From positions 4,154,001 through 4,218,000 of the forward strand of contig NZ_CM001442.1 of NCBI RefSeq assembly GCF_000244915.1: a stretch of DNA of 64,000 bases, read 5' to 3'. This document shows, one piece after another, positions 33,948 through 42,241 of this stretch; positions within the stretch are counted from its first letter, which is position 1, and each line of letters starts with the position of its first letter. The DNA comes from Bradyrhizobium sp. WSM471 (GTDB lineage: Bacteria; Pseudomonadota; Alphaproteobacteria; Rhizobiales; Xanthobacteraceae). The notes under the pieces are model-generated. The model was given only the letters and a program-made list of their open reading frames with translations, searched no databases and was not told the DNA's origin. A program made the translations under genes and the position numbers.

Positions 33948-34948
33948 CCGCAAAGCCGCTCATTGCATTGGCAATGGGAGATCCCGCCGGCATCAGCCCG
34001 GAATTGACCGCAAAGCTCGTCGTGCAGGACGACGTCCGCGCCGTCAGCCGGATTGTCGTGATCGGCGACCGCCGCATCTTCGACGAGGGCGCGCGCGTTG
34101 CCGGCGTCAAGCCGGAGCTGACAACAGTGGAGCAGGGGGTGGACTTGCGCGCGGCGAAGGGCGAGACGCTGTTCGTCGATCTCGGCCACCTCGATCCCGG
34201 CGACATCAGGCAGGGGATCGCGAGCCTTGCCGGGGGCCAGTTCGCGCTTGCCAACTACAAGCACGCGCTCGAACTCGGCCGTGACAGCCGGGTCGACGCC
34301 GTCTGCTTTACGCCGTTCAACAAGCAGGCGATGCGGCTGGCTCGCGCCGAGTATGACGACGAGATCGCGTTCTCCGCCGAAGTGGTCGGTCTCAAAACCC
34401 CCGCAAGCGAGTTCAACGTGCTGGACCGGCTCTGGAACGCCCGGGTGACGTCTCATATCTCGCTCAAGGACGTCGCCGCGCGCCTGTCCGGCGAACGTAT
34501 CCATCGCGCGCTCAAGTTGACTGATGCCTGCATGCGCAATGCCGGCTTCGCCCGGCCGCGCATCGCGGTCGCCGGTCTCAATCCGCATGCCGGAGACGGC
34601 GGCAATTTCGGCCGCGAGGAGATCGATGTTATTGCGCCGGTAGTCGCAGCCGGCCAGCGCGAGGGCATCGTCGTCGAAGGACCGTTTCCCGCCGACACCG
34701 TGTTCCTGCGCGCCAAGGGGGGCGCCTTCGATGCGGTGCTGACGATGTATCACGACCAGGGCCAGATCGCGATGAAGCTGATGGGCTTTGATCGCGGCGT
34801 AACGTTGCTCGGCGGCTTTCCATTCCCGATCTGCACGCCCGCGCACGGCACCGCCTACGACATCGCCGGCCAGGGCATCGCATCAATCGGCGCCAGCCGC
34901 GCCGCCGTGCTGCTCGCGGCAGAGATGGCCGGGCGGCGCGCGGCCTGA
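33944..34948 (+). CDS. PdxA-family dehydrogenase (PdxA2-like)
   Basis: 334 aa resembling 4-hydroxythreonine-4-phosphate dehydrogenase: ALAMGDPAGISPEL at the N-terminus, NPHAGDGGNFGREE, and MYHDQGQIAMKLMGFDRGVTLLGG with metal-binding His, then AHGTAYDIAGQGIAS. Its place at the end of a transporter/CoA-transferase cassette, not among vitamin B6 genes, points to a catabolic paralogue oxidising and decarboxylating a hydroxy acid. The true pdxA is probably elsewhere on the chromosome. Last gene of the cassette, convergent with the LysR gene. Confidence 0.85.
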   Translation: MTAKPLIALAMGDPAGISPELTAKLVVQDDVRAVSRIVVIGDRRIFDEGARVAGVKPELTTVEQGVDLRAAKGETLFVDLGHLDPGDIRQGIASLAGGQFALANYKHALELGRDSRVDAVCFTPFNKQAMRLARAEYDDEIAFSAEVVGLKTPASEFNVLDRLWNARVTSHISLKDVAARLSGERIHRALKLTDACMRNAGFARPRIAVAGLNPHAGDGGNFGREEIDVIAPVVAAGQREGIVVEGPFPADTVFLRAKGGAFDAVLTMYHDQGQIAMKLMGFDRGVTLLGGFPFPICTPAHGTAYDIAGQGIASIGASRAAVLLAAEMAGRRAA

Positions 34949-34975
34949 TCTGCGCGATACGCGCGGCGCGGCGGC

Positions 34976-35908
34976 TTACAGCTCCGTAGCCAGCTGCGCC
35001 ACCTGTTCCCGCAGCCAGCTGTGCGCCGGATCGTGATCGTACGACGTGTGCCATAGCAGGGAGACCGTGACCTCGCGCAGCTCGATCGGCAGCGGGCTCA
35101 GGCTGAGTCCGAAGTCGGCGGCGAAGCGACGGGCCAGTCGCGCCTGGATCGTGACGATGACGGGGGCGTGCGCCACCAGCGAGGGCGCCGTGAGAAAGCG
35201 CGGCGTGGTCAGCGCGACGGAACGACGCAATCCGAGCTTCTCCAGCGCTTCGTCTACAATGCCGCGGGCGTTGCGCGCGGGCCTCAGGCTGGTCAGCACA
35301 TGGGGAAGCCGCACGTAGTCATCGAGCGAGATCGGAGGCGTGATGCCGGTCAGCCCGGCGTTGAACATGCAGACATAGCTCTCGGTGAACAGCTTGCGGC
35401 GCTTGTGGTGAAGCTGTCCCTGCTGGAACGCGTCGTAGCCGATCGCGAGATCCATTTCGTCGGCATCGAGATCGTCGAGCAAGCGAGACGCGTCGAAATT
35501 GTAGAGACGCAGGTGAATGCCGGGGGCGACGTCGCGCATGCGCGCGAGTAGCGCCGGCATGAACAGAATTTCCATGCTGTCCGGCAATCCGAACGTGAAC
35601 GTCCGCACCGCCGTCGCCGGGTCGAATGTCTGCTCGCGCGACACGAGCGCCTCGACCTGCGCCAGCATCGACTGCACCGGTTCGAGCAGGGTGACCGCGC
35701 GAGGGGTGAGGCGCATCCCTTCGGGCCCCCGCGTCAGCAGCTCGTCGGAGAACAACTCCCGCAGGCGTGCGAGGTTGTGGCTCATCGCGGACTGGCCAAT
35801 GCCGACGCGGGCCGCCGCCCGTGTGACGCTTCGCTCGGTGAGAAGTGCCCCGAGATGTACGAGCAGATTCAGGTCGATATGACCAAGATTGACAGTATCG
35901 ATGCCCAT
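34976..35908 (-). CDS. LysR-family regulator
   Basis: 310 aa from ATG 35908 (in-frame ATG 35920 adds four residues). N-terminal helix-turn-helix: HLGALLTERSVTRAAARVGIGQSAMSHNLARLRELF, then a LysR effector-binding domain (FTFGLPDSMEILFMPALLARM onward). The later start is favoured because the inverted repeat ATCGATC-N10-GATCGAT (35910-35933) then lies just upstream instead of over the first codon. It may control itself, the convergent catabolic cassette or the small secreted protein gene on the other side. Confidence 0.87.
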   Translation of the reverse strand: MGIDTVNLGHIDLNLLVHLGALLTERSVTRAAARVGIGQSAMSHNLARLRELFSDELLTRGPEGMRLTPRAVTLLEPVQSMLAQVEALVSREQTFDPATAVRTFTFGLPDSMEILFMPALLARMRDVAPGIHLRLYNFDASRLLDDLDADEMDLAIGYDAFQQGQLHHKRRKLFTESYVCMFNAGLTGITPPISLDDYVRLPHVLTSLRPARNARGIVDEALEKLGLRRSVALTTPRFLTAPSLVAHAPVIVTIQARLARRFAADFGLSLSPLPIELREVTVSLLWHTSYDHDPAHSWLREQVAQLATEL

Positions 35909-35909
35909 T

Positions 35910-35933
35910 ATCGATCCCATCTGTTTGATCGAT
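35910..35933. promoter_or_regulatory. Inverted repeat at the LysR gene start
   Basis: ATCGATC (35910-35916) and GATCGAT (35927-35933) are exact complements spaced by 10 bp. The span is suitable for a LysR-type autoregulatory box (T-N11-A geometry). It lies between the regulator and the divergent secreted-protein gene. Confidence 0.5.
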
Positions 35934-36010
35934 GATCATAGCCTGACCATGTCTTGCGGCAAGGGAGCAGACGGGCGTCCCGCCCGCCGCCCAAGCCAAC
36001 GGAGGGTCGC

Positions 36011-36337
36011 ATGTCGATCCGAAGCATGTTTCTCGCAGCCGCCATCACCACGACTTCATGGGGGGCCGCTCACGCCAGCGACCTGAAGCCGATCGCAGGG
36101 CAGAGCATCAAGATCGGCGATCTGTCCGGCGTCGCCTATTACACCGTCGAACCCGATGGATTCCACGTCGTCACGACCGTTGCGCGCGGACAGGCCGGAG
36201 CGCCGATCCGCTTTGTGTCGGTGCTCATGCCCGGCCAGCGCCTCGTTGTCTCCGCTGCGAGCGAGGCCGGCGCGTTGGAGATTGGCCGGACTGGCGACAG
36301 CCTGTCCATCCGCGAGCCTGGCGCGGCCTCGAACTGA
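36011..36337 (+). CDS. Small secreted protein, function unknown
   Basis: 108 aa from ATG 36011 with GGAGGG 4-10 nt upstream. A signal peptide (MSIRSMFLAAAITTTSWGAA, cleavage near AHA/S) is followed by a short beta-rich mature domain (KIGDLSGVAYYTVEPDGFHVVTTV, RFVSVLMPGQRLVVSA). No recognised family or catalytic residues. Probably periplasmic. It lies 15 bp ahead of the SRPBCC-like gene on the same strand, and the two likely share a transcript. The divergent LysR gene may control it. Confidence 0.75.
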   Translation: MSIRSMFLAAAITTTSWGAAHASDLKPIAGQSIKIGDLSGVAYYTVEPDGFHVVTTVARGQAGAPIRFVSVLMPGQRLVVSAASEAGALEIGRTGDSLSIREPGAASN

Positions 36338-36352
36338 ATTCCGGAGCCAGCG

Positions 36353-36826
36353 ATGTCCACCATCCGTCTTCATCGAACCACCACCTTGACCCCCAAGCAG
36401 TACCTTGCCGCGCTGACCGATTTCGGGCCCGGCCGCTCCACGCTTTTCGGCAACAGTGCCGACGAAGATCTCGAACTGCATCATCTCGGCCTGAAGCATG
36501 CAGACGTCACGGAAGGCTCGCGCGGCATCTGGGAACGCTTGCACTATGACTGGTCCAATCCCCACCGCGTCGTCCTGACGACGACCGACTCCAATGTGTG
36601 GGGAGGCGCGTCAGGACACATTTATGCTTTCCGACGCCGGCGCGACGGAATGACCGACATCGACCTTGTCGTCGTGCGCGAAGGCAAGAACATCAAGGGC
36701 TGGGTCCTCGGCTTTGTGCTCGGCACCATCGGCAGAAGCGTTCTGCAAAAGGCGTTCGAGAACTCCGTCCAGGCGATCGAGCGTCGGAACGATCTTTCGA
36801 GCCATCTCGACAGGATCGCTGTTTAG
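36353..36826 (+). CDS. SRPBCC-like protein
   Basis: 157 aa without signal peptide. The layout suggests a START/Bet v1-like (SRPBCC) fold: an early strand RLHRTTTLTPKQYLAALTDF, central strands ERLHYDWSNPHRVVLTTTDS and GHIYAFRRRRDGMTDIDLVVV, and a long C-terminal helix (IGRSVLQKAFENSVQAIERRN). Such proteins bind small hydrophobic ligands. The assignment is by general pattern only. A short gap follows, holding the operator-like motif of the FUSC operon. Confidence 0.6.
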   Translation: MSTIRLHRTTTLTPKQYLAALTDFGPGRSTLFGNSADEDLELHHLGLKHADVTEGSRGIWERLHYDWSNPHRVVLTTTDSNVWGGASGHIYAFRRRRDGMTDIDLVVVREGKNIKGWVLGFVLGTIGRSVLQKAFENSVQAIERRNDLSSHLDRIAV

Positions 36827-36843
36827 TCAAAAGGCCCGATCGA

Positions 36844-36882
36844 ATTGCACCGAGTACAATGTGTATATTGTACTGATGCAAT
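36844..36882 (+). promoter_or_regulatory. Double operator-like site upstream of the FUSC operon
   Basis: ATTGCAC-CGA-GTACAAT (36844-36860) is a near-perfect palindrome. A related half starts at 36867 (ATTGTACTGATGCAAT), 23 bp further on. The same arrangement occurs upstream of the TauE gene at 40183. TTG and TATTG elements inside could also serve as -35/-10 boxes. Confidence 0.65.
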
Positions 36883-36927
36883 TTCCCTCCCAACTGTGAA
36901 CGTATCGGACTGCACCGGAGAATCTCC

Positions 36928-38973
36928 ATGAGCCAACGTTCATCATTTTGGGCCCGGCATGCCGCGCTCGTCTTTTCAATAAGAACGTTCTCGACGGCCA
37001 TGCTGGCATTTTCGATCGCGCTCTGGTTGGGGATGCCGCGCCCTTACTGGGCGATGGCCTCGGTTTACATCACGTCGAACCAGCTGGCCGGGGCGACGTC
37101 GTCGAAGGCGGCTTACCGCATGCTTGGCACGCTGATCGGCGCGACCGCAACGATCGCACTGATCCCGAATCTCGTGAATGCACCCGAACTTCTCAGCCTC
37201 GCCGTCGCGCTATGGGTCGGCCTTTGTCTGTACCTTTCACTGATCGACGGCACCCCGCGCAGCTACATGTTCATGCTGGCCGGTTACACCGTGGCGCTCC
37301 TTGGCCTGCCTGTGCTGTCGATGCCTGAGGCTACCTTCGACATCGTGTCTTCTCGCGTACAGGAAATTATGCTCGGCATCGTCTGTGCGAGCATCGCGTC
37401 GACACTGGTGCTGCCGCAGAGTGCCTCCGCCGTCATCAAGGTGCAGGTGGATGCCTGGCTCGGCGAAGCGCGCCGGCTCGGCGTGGATGTGCTGACCGGT
37501 CGTGGCAGCAATGAAGAGCGCAATGACCACCGCATGCGGCTGGCTGCAGCGGCCTCCGAGATCGACCAGCTCTCCTGGCATCTCGCCTACGAGACCAGCA
37601 GGTCCGCAGGCATCGCGCGTGGCCTCCAGCGCCTGCGCCAACACATGCTGGCGCTGATTCCACTGCTGGCATCCATCGAGGATCAGCGGGTTGTGCTCGG
37701 TGCTCGCGATTTGACGAAAGGGAACGTTGACGACATCAGCAGGAGGGTCGCGCGCTGGCTCGCCGATGGCGGCGAGGACGAAGAGAAGGCCGACGGCCTG
37801 CGGGCCGCGCTCGACGAAGCCCGGCCGCAGCTCGGCGCGAACGCCGCCTGGATCGAGATCGTCATCGCCGGATTTGTGAGCCGGATGCGCAACCTCGTCG
37901 ACATCGTGCAGGACTGCCGGCGTCTGCGCGAGGCAGTTGCTGAGGGCCGCGATCCGGAGGCGGTTCGGCTTGCCTTCATGCCTGATGCGGTCGGCGTCGC
38001 CGAGCTTCATCGCGACCACGGGCTGGCCCTGTGGACCGCTGCCGCAACGACATCTTCGATCCTCGTCTGCTGTGCATTCTGGATTGCCTCTGGCTGGACC
38101 GACGGCGCGTCCGCCCCGATATTCGCTGCGGTCCTCGGCTCCCTGTTCGCCGGCGTGGACAATCCCCTCCCTGCGTTTCGCAAGCTCTATCCGTTGTTCC
38201 TCGCCGTCATCGCCGTCAACGGGATCTACAGCTTCGGCCTGTTGCCCCGGGCTACGACGCTCGAAATGGTCATCGTGATGCTGCTGCCGACATTCGTGTT
38301 GTTCGGCTGGATTGCCGCGCGGCCCGCGACTGCTCGTATCGGCGCGCTGCTGACGATTTACACCTCGGTTCAACTGGCACTGGATTCGTCCTACAGCGCG
38401 GACTTTTCCTCATTCGCCAATTCCAGCGTGGCGCTGATGGTCGGCGTGGCGTTGACCGGTATCGTGTCCGGCATCGTTCGCTTGTTCGGCGCCGAGTGGA
38501 TCGCCTCCCGGCTGCTGCGCAGCAACTGGACGACGCTGGCGGCCGTCGCCGAGGGCAGGGGACCGCAGGATGGCGTCGCCGTTGCCAGCCTTATGCAGCA
38601 CCGGCTGGCGCTTCTTGCTACGCGCATCGCCGTGGTGCCTGCTCAAGCGAGGAGTGATGTCGCCAATCTCCGTCAAATGCGAACCGCCCTCAACGTCATC
38701 CATCTGCGGAAAATAAACGTCGGGCAGGCGCGCCCGGCAATCGACGCATTCCTTGCGCGGCTGGCTTCCGTTTGCCGCGTTCATACGGAGGGCCGCCTTT
38801 CGGACGAGCTGCTCATACGGCTCGACAACACGATCGCAGCAACTTTGCAGGAGCCGGCGGGCCAGGGGCGCGATGAAGCACTACACAGCCTCGCGGGGAT
38901 TCGCGTCGGGCTATTCCCCGGAGCGGTTCCGTATCAACCACATGAGCCGGAGCAGAGGAGTATTGCCGCATGA
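36928..38973 (+). CDS. FUSC-family (AaeB-like) efflux membrane protein
   Basis: 681 aa. Two hydrophobic bundles of about five to six helices each (residues about 20-170 and 370-540), separated and followed by long helical soluble regions; this is the FUSC/aromatic acid exporter plan. The first bundle carries WLGMPRPYWAMASVYITSNQ and the second TDGASAPIFAAVLGSLFAGVDNP. With DUF1656 and HlyD proteins it forms a p-hydroxybenzoate-type efflux pump, substrate unknown. The next gene overlaps by 4 bp. Preceded by the operator-like site at 36844. Confidence 0.9.
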   Translation: MSQRSSFWARHAALVFSIRTFSTAMLAFSIALWLGMPRPYWAMASVYITSNQLAGATSSKAAYRMLGTLIGATATIALIPNLVNAPELLSLAVALWVGLCLYLSLIDGTPRSYMFMLAGYTVALLGLPVLSMPEATFDIVSSRVQEIMLGIVCASIASTLVLPQSASAVIKVQVDAWLGEARRLGVDVLTGRGSNEERNDHRMRLAAAASEIDQLSWHLAYETSRSAGIARGLQRLRQHMLALIPLLASIEDQRVVLGARDLTKGNVDDISRRVARWLADGGEDEEKADGLRAALDEARPQLGANAAWIEIVIAGFVSRMRNLVDIVQDCRRLREAVAEGRDPEAVRLAFMPDAVGVAELHRDHGLALWTAAATTSSILVCCAFWIASGWTDGASAPIFAAVLGSLFAGVDNPLPAFRKLYPLFLAVIAVNGIYSFGLLPRATTLEMVIVMLLPTFVLFGWIAARPATARIGALLTIYTSVQLALDSSYSADFSSFANSSVALMVGVALTGIVSGIVRLFGAEWIASRLLRSNWTTLAAVAEGRGPQDGVAVASLMQHRLALLATRIAVVPAQARSDVANLRQMRTALNVIHLRKINVGQARPAIDAFLARLASVCRVHTEGRLSDELLIRLDNTIAATLQEPAGQGRDEALHSLAGIRVGLFPGAVPYQPHEPEQRSIAA

Positions 38974-39179
38974 AATACCAGCTCGATCTCTTTGGCGTGA
39001 TTGTTCCAAGCCTGCTGCTGTGGTGTGTCGTCGCCTATGTGCTCGCGCGCATCGTGAGCAAGGTGATGGCGCGGGCCGGCCTCTATCGCCACGTCTGGCA
39101 CGGCGCGCTGTTCGAGTTTTCGCTCTATGTCTCTCTGGTCGCCGGTCTGATCCTCGTTTCCAAGGATTTCGTGTCATGA
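38970..39179 (+). CDS. DUF1656 small membrane protein (AaeX-like)
   Basis: 69 aa with two membrane helices (VIVPSLLLWCVVAYVLARI and LFEFSLYVSLVAGLILVS) and the family's LYRHVWH linker. DUF1656 proteins are encoded between the FUSC permease and the HlyD subunit in AaeX-AaeA-AaeB type pumps. Overlaps both neighbours by 4 bp, so all three are translationally coupled. Likely an accessory of the pump. Confidence 0.9.
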   Translation: MKYQLDLFGVIVPSLLLWCVVAYVLARIVSKVMARAGLYRHVWHGALFEFSLYVSLVAGLILVSKDFVS

Positions 39180-40150
39180 AAGCCGCTCTCAATTCGCTAC
39201 GTCGCTTCTCGTTAACCGCTGTCATGGCCCTTGTCGCGCTCTGGGCCGGCTACAAGCTGTGGGACTATTACATGCGGGAGCCTTGGACGCGGGATGGCCA
39301 CGTCAGGGCCGACGTCGTCCCGGTCGCTCCCGACGTCTCGGGCTTCGTCACCGAGGTGCTCGTCAGAGACAACCAGCAAGTCCAGCGCGGGGCGGTGCTG
39401 TTCCGGATCGACCGGGCGCGCTACGACATCGCGCTGAATCAGGCCGAGGCGGTGCTGCTCGGCAAGCGCGCTGCGCTGGACGAAGCCAACGCCGATTTGA
39501 AGCGCTACAGTGCGCTGACGCCCGATGTGACGGTCTCCAAGCAGAGGATCGATCAGGTCGTCGCGACCCAGGGCTCGGCCCAGGCGGGCTATGACGAGGC
39601 CGTCGCGAACCTCAGCCTGGCAAAGCTCAATCTCGAGCGCAGCGAGGTGCGGGCCTCCGTCAATGGAGTCGTCACCAACATGGAGTTGCGGCCGGGCACC
39701 TATCTGACGGCGGGCAAGGGCGTGATGGCGCTGCTCGATTCAGACACGCTCCGCGTCGAGGGCTATTTCGAGGAGACCAAGCTTCCACGCATTCATCTCG
39801 GCGATGCCGTCAGCGTGCGGTTGCTCGGCAGCGAGCGTGCGTTGCGCGGCCGCGTGGAAGGCGTTGCGGCGGGCATCGAGGATCGCGATCGCAGCTCCGG
39901 CGCAAACCTGCTCGCCAGCGTCAATCCGACCTTCAACTGGGTTCGGCTGGCCCAGCGCGTTCCGGTCCGAATCTCGCTCGATCGTGTTGAGCGGCGCGAG
40001 CTTGTGGCCGGAGCGACCGCAACCGTCGAGGTGCTGGGCTCGACGCTCGCTGCCGATCCTGTCGGTAACGAGGAGCGCACGGCCGTTCCGCAGCGGCTCG
40101 CTTGCCGTGCAGTGAAGGTTGCGTTCGGCTCATCCTCTCTGTGCGACTGA
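39176..40150 (+). CDS. HlyD-family periplasmic adaptor (AaeA/EmrA-like)
   Basis: 324 aa from ATG 39176. One N-terminal membrane anchor (FSLTAVMALVALWAGYKLW), then the biotinyl-lipoyl-like half VRADVVPVAPDVSGFVTEVLVRDNQQVQRGAVLFRID. A coiled-coil hairpin (about 85-150), SVNGVVTNMELRPGTYLTAG and a beta-barrel domain follow. It links the FUSC permease to an outer membrane channel. No TolC-like gene is in the window. The C-terminal 25 residues (PQRLACRAVKVAFGSSSLCD) look non-conserved and may be a frame extension. Confidence 0.92.
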   Translation: MKAALNSLRRFSLTAVMALVALWAGYKLWDYYMREPWTRDGHVRADVVPVAPDVSGFVTEVLVRDNQQVQRGAVLFRIDRARYDIALNQAEAVLLGKRAALDEANADLKRYSALTPDVTVSKQRIDQVVATQGSAQAGYDEAVANLSLAKLNLERSEVRASVNGVVTNMELRPGTYLTAGKGVMALLDSDTLRVEGYFEETKLPRIHLGDAVSVRLLGSERALRGRVEGVAAGIEDRDRSSGANLLASVNPTFNWVRLAQRVPVRISLDRVERRELVAGATATVEVLGSTLAADPVGNEERTAVPQRLACRAVKVAFGSSSLCD

Positions 40151-40182
40151 TGCCCGCGTTTGGAATAGCTTCAGGCGTCGAT

Positions 40183-40221
40183 ATTGTACCGAGAACAATG
40201 TTTCTATTGCACTGAGATATG
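40183..40221 (+). promoter_or_regulatory. Second copy of the operator-like site, upstream of TauE
   Basis: ATTGTAC-CGA-GAACAAT (40183-40199) followed 23 bp on by ATTGCACTGA (40206-40215). It aligns with 36844-36876 at most positions and the same spacing. A short palindrome GAGCA-ATA-TGCTC lies just after, at 40227-40239. Confidence 0.65.
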
Positions 40222-40279
40222 TGTCGGAGCAATATGCTCGCGGAAGGGAAAAGCGGGCACGACGGTTGGAGACGGACAC

Positions 40280-41038
40280 ATGGATCTCACGGTCACCACA
40301 ATCCTGATCGCCTTTGCCGGCGTCTTCCTGATCTGTTTCATGAAGGGCGCCTTCGGCGGCGGCTTTTCCATCGTCGGCATTCCGCTGTTGTCGTTCGTGA
40401 TGGACCCGGTGACCGCAGGCGGCCTGCTCGCGCCCCTGTTCATCGCCATGGATCTGTTCGCGCTGCGCTACTGGAAGGCTTCAACCTGGTCGAAGCCGGA
40501 TCTCGTGCTGCTGTTGCCGGGGCTCGTGATTGGCATCGGTCTCGGCTATGTCCTGTTCCGCGTACTCGACCATCGCGCGGTTGCGATCGTGATGGCCGTC
40601 GTCACCTTGATCTTTGTCGGCGTGTGGCTCTTGAGCGACCCCAAGGTCACCATTCAGCCACGCTCGACGCCAAAGGCGGTTGCGGCGGGTCTCGCCTCCG
40701 GCGTCACCACGATGGTCGCGCATTCCGGTGGACCGCCGCTGGCGATGTATCTGCTGCCGCTTGGCCTCAGCAAGGAGATCTATGCGGGAACGACGAGCCT
40801 GTTCTTTACCGTCGGCAATGCGACCAAGGCAGTGCCCTGGCTTCTGCTGGTGCGACCGGCTGGCAACGTCTGGATCGTGATGGCGATATGCCTGCTCGCC
40901 ATTCCCAGTGGCGTCTGGCTGGGCTGGCGGCTGCACGGCAAGCTGGACCAGCGGCAGATCTATCGGGCCTGTTACGGATTGCTGGTTATCACCGCATTGA
41001 AGCTGCTGTGGGACGGCGTGTCCGGCTATCTCGTGTGA
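40280..41038 (+). CDS. TauE/SafE-family membrane permease
   Basis: 252 aa from ATG 40280; earlier in-frame starts would translate the operator-like region. About seven to eight membrane segments in two repeats (CFMKGAFGGGFSIVGIPLLSF, LVLLLPGLVIGIGLGYVLF, then ASGVTTMVAHSGGPPLAMYLLPLGLSKEIYAGTTSLFFTVGN). The GGG/GIPLLS and HSGGPP motifs fit TauE/SafE (DUF81) proteins, linked to export or import of sulfonates and other organic anions. It shares an upstream motif with the FUSC operon, so the two are probably coregulated. Confidence 0.88.
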   Translation: MDLTVTTILIAFAGVFLICFMKGAFGGGFSIVGIPLLSFVMDPVTAGGLLAPLFIAMDLFALRYWKASTWSKPDLVLLLPGLVIGIGLGYVLFRVLDHRAVAIVMAVVTLIFVGVWLLSDPKVTIQPRSTPKAVAAGLASGVTTMVAHSGGPPLAMYLLPLGLSKEIYAGTTSLFFTVGNATKAVPWLLLVRPAGNVWIVMAICLLAIPSGVWLGWRLHGKLDQRQIYRACYGLLVITALKLLWDGVSGYLV

Positions 41039-41200
41039 AGACCGGAGGATGGTTGCGCGGGCGCGTGCTGCCCGTGCTGTCGGAGCCCGCCCGAGTGCAT
41101 TGCTACCTCCGCAAGGTGATCGCCGATAGATGAAGTTGTGCATCGAAGTAGTCCGACGCGCGGAGCGCACGCTGACGCCGGCCTCCACCAGCGGCGCTCG

Positions 41201-42208
41201 CTAGATTGCACGTCCTTGTTGGCGTTCGGTTATAGACGACATTCGCACCACGCAGCGGAACCCGACATGACTGGTCGAGGTATCGACCGGCTCCGCGTGC
41301 CGCGCGGCCGGGCGATATCGGCGGCAATAGTTCGGCGCGCAGAGGTGCGAGCCGCCCTTGAGGACCTTGCGCGGAATCTGGATGTCGGGGAGGCGCGGGT
41401 CGTAACTTGCGTGCTCACCGCCGCCGCGGGGATTTTTGGGGATGCAGCAGGGCTTTGCGGCGTCGGCGGCGTGTTTTGACGACCACCAGTCGACGGTCCA
41501 CTCCCAGACATTGCCGATCATGTCGTAGAGGCCGTAGCCGTTCGGCGGGAAGGCCATGACCGGCGAGGTACGCTCGTACCCATCCTCGCCGAGGTTCTGG
41601 ACGGGGAAGTTGCCCTGCCAGATATTGGCCATGTGCTTGCCGCCCGGCATCAGCGCATCGCCCCAGGCGTATTCCTCCGCCTCGAGGCCGCCGCGCGCCG
41701 CAGATTCCCATTCCGCCTCCGTCGGCAAGTCCTTGCCGGCCCAGCGCGCATAGGCTGCCGCATCGCTAAAGGAGACATGGACGACGGGATGGTCGTCGAG
41801 GTCCTTGATGTTGCTGCCGGGACCATAGGGATGACGCCAGTTGGCGCCGCGCAGGAAAGTCCACCACTGGCTCCAATCGGTGAGATCGGTGATGTGCGGC
41901 AGCGGTGAGAACACCAGTGATCCCGCGTAGAGCATCTCCGCCAGCGCGCCTGGATAGTCCTTCGGATCGGGAACGACCTGCGCCTCGGTGACATGGCCGG
42001 TTGCGTCGACGAACTGCTTGAACTGCCGGTTCGTCACCGGCGTGCGGTCCATCCAGAAGCCGTCGACAGCGACGCGATGGCTCGGCGCTTCCTCGGGATA
42101 ATGATGGTCGGATCCCATGCGAAAGGTTCCGCCGGGAATGAAGACCATCTCGCCGGTCTTCAAATCATCCGGCAACCACTCGCAGTGATCCAGATCCGCT
42201 CGCAACAT
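41201..42208 (-). CDS. Formylglycine-generating enzyme family protein
   Basis: 335 aa SUMF1/FGE fold. FIPGGTFRMGSD at the start, VTNRQFKQFV, LPTEAEWESAARGG, NVWEWTVDWW, and the C-terminal LKGGSHLCAPNYCRRYRPAARH. The two Cys, at 290 and 295, keep the five-residue spacing of the copper/substrate cysteines of true FGE, so oxidation of a Cys to formylglycine in a sulfatase-type target is credible. No sulfatase gene is in the window. Its start is preceded by a hairpin around the ribosome site and a 19-codon ORF. Confidence 0.88.
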   Translation of the reverse strand: MLRADLDHCEWLPDDLKTGEMVFIPGGTFRMGSDHHYPEEAPSHRVAVDGFWMDRTPVTNRQFKQFVDATGHVTEAQVVPDPKDYPGALAEMLYAGSLVFSPLPHITDLTDWSQWWTFLRGANWRHPYGPGSNIKDLDDHPVVHVSFSDAAAYARWAGKDLPTEAEWESAARGGLEAEEYAWGDALMPGGKHMANIWQGNFPVQNLGEDGYERTSPVMAFPPNGYGLYDMIGNVWEWTVDWWSSKHAADAAKPCCIPKNPRGGGEHASYDPRLPDIQIPRKVLKGGSHLCAPNYCRRYRPAARHAEPVDTSTSHVGFRCVVRMSSITERQQGRAI

Positions 42209-42237
42209 GGTGGAAGCTCCGCTACGCGCATTCCACC
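42209..42237 (-). promoter_or_regulatory. Hairpin enclosing the FGE ribosome site
   Basis: In the minus-strand mRNA GGTGGAA (42237-42231) pairs with TTCCACC (42215-42209), immediately ahead of the ATG at 42208. The GGAG ribosome site (42220-42217) lies in the loop. It could tune translation of the FGE gene. Confidence 0.5.
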
Positions 42238-42241
42238 TGAT

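Noticed and set aside
32301..33953. A 550-codon open frame on the minus strand over tctA
   Set aside because: Composition is His/Asp/Arg/Gln-rich as expected for the reverse of a GC-rich membrane gene; tctA on the plus strand has family motifs and membrane segments.
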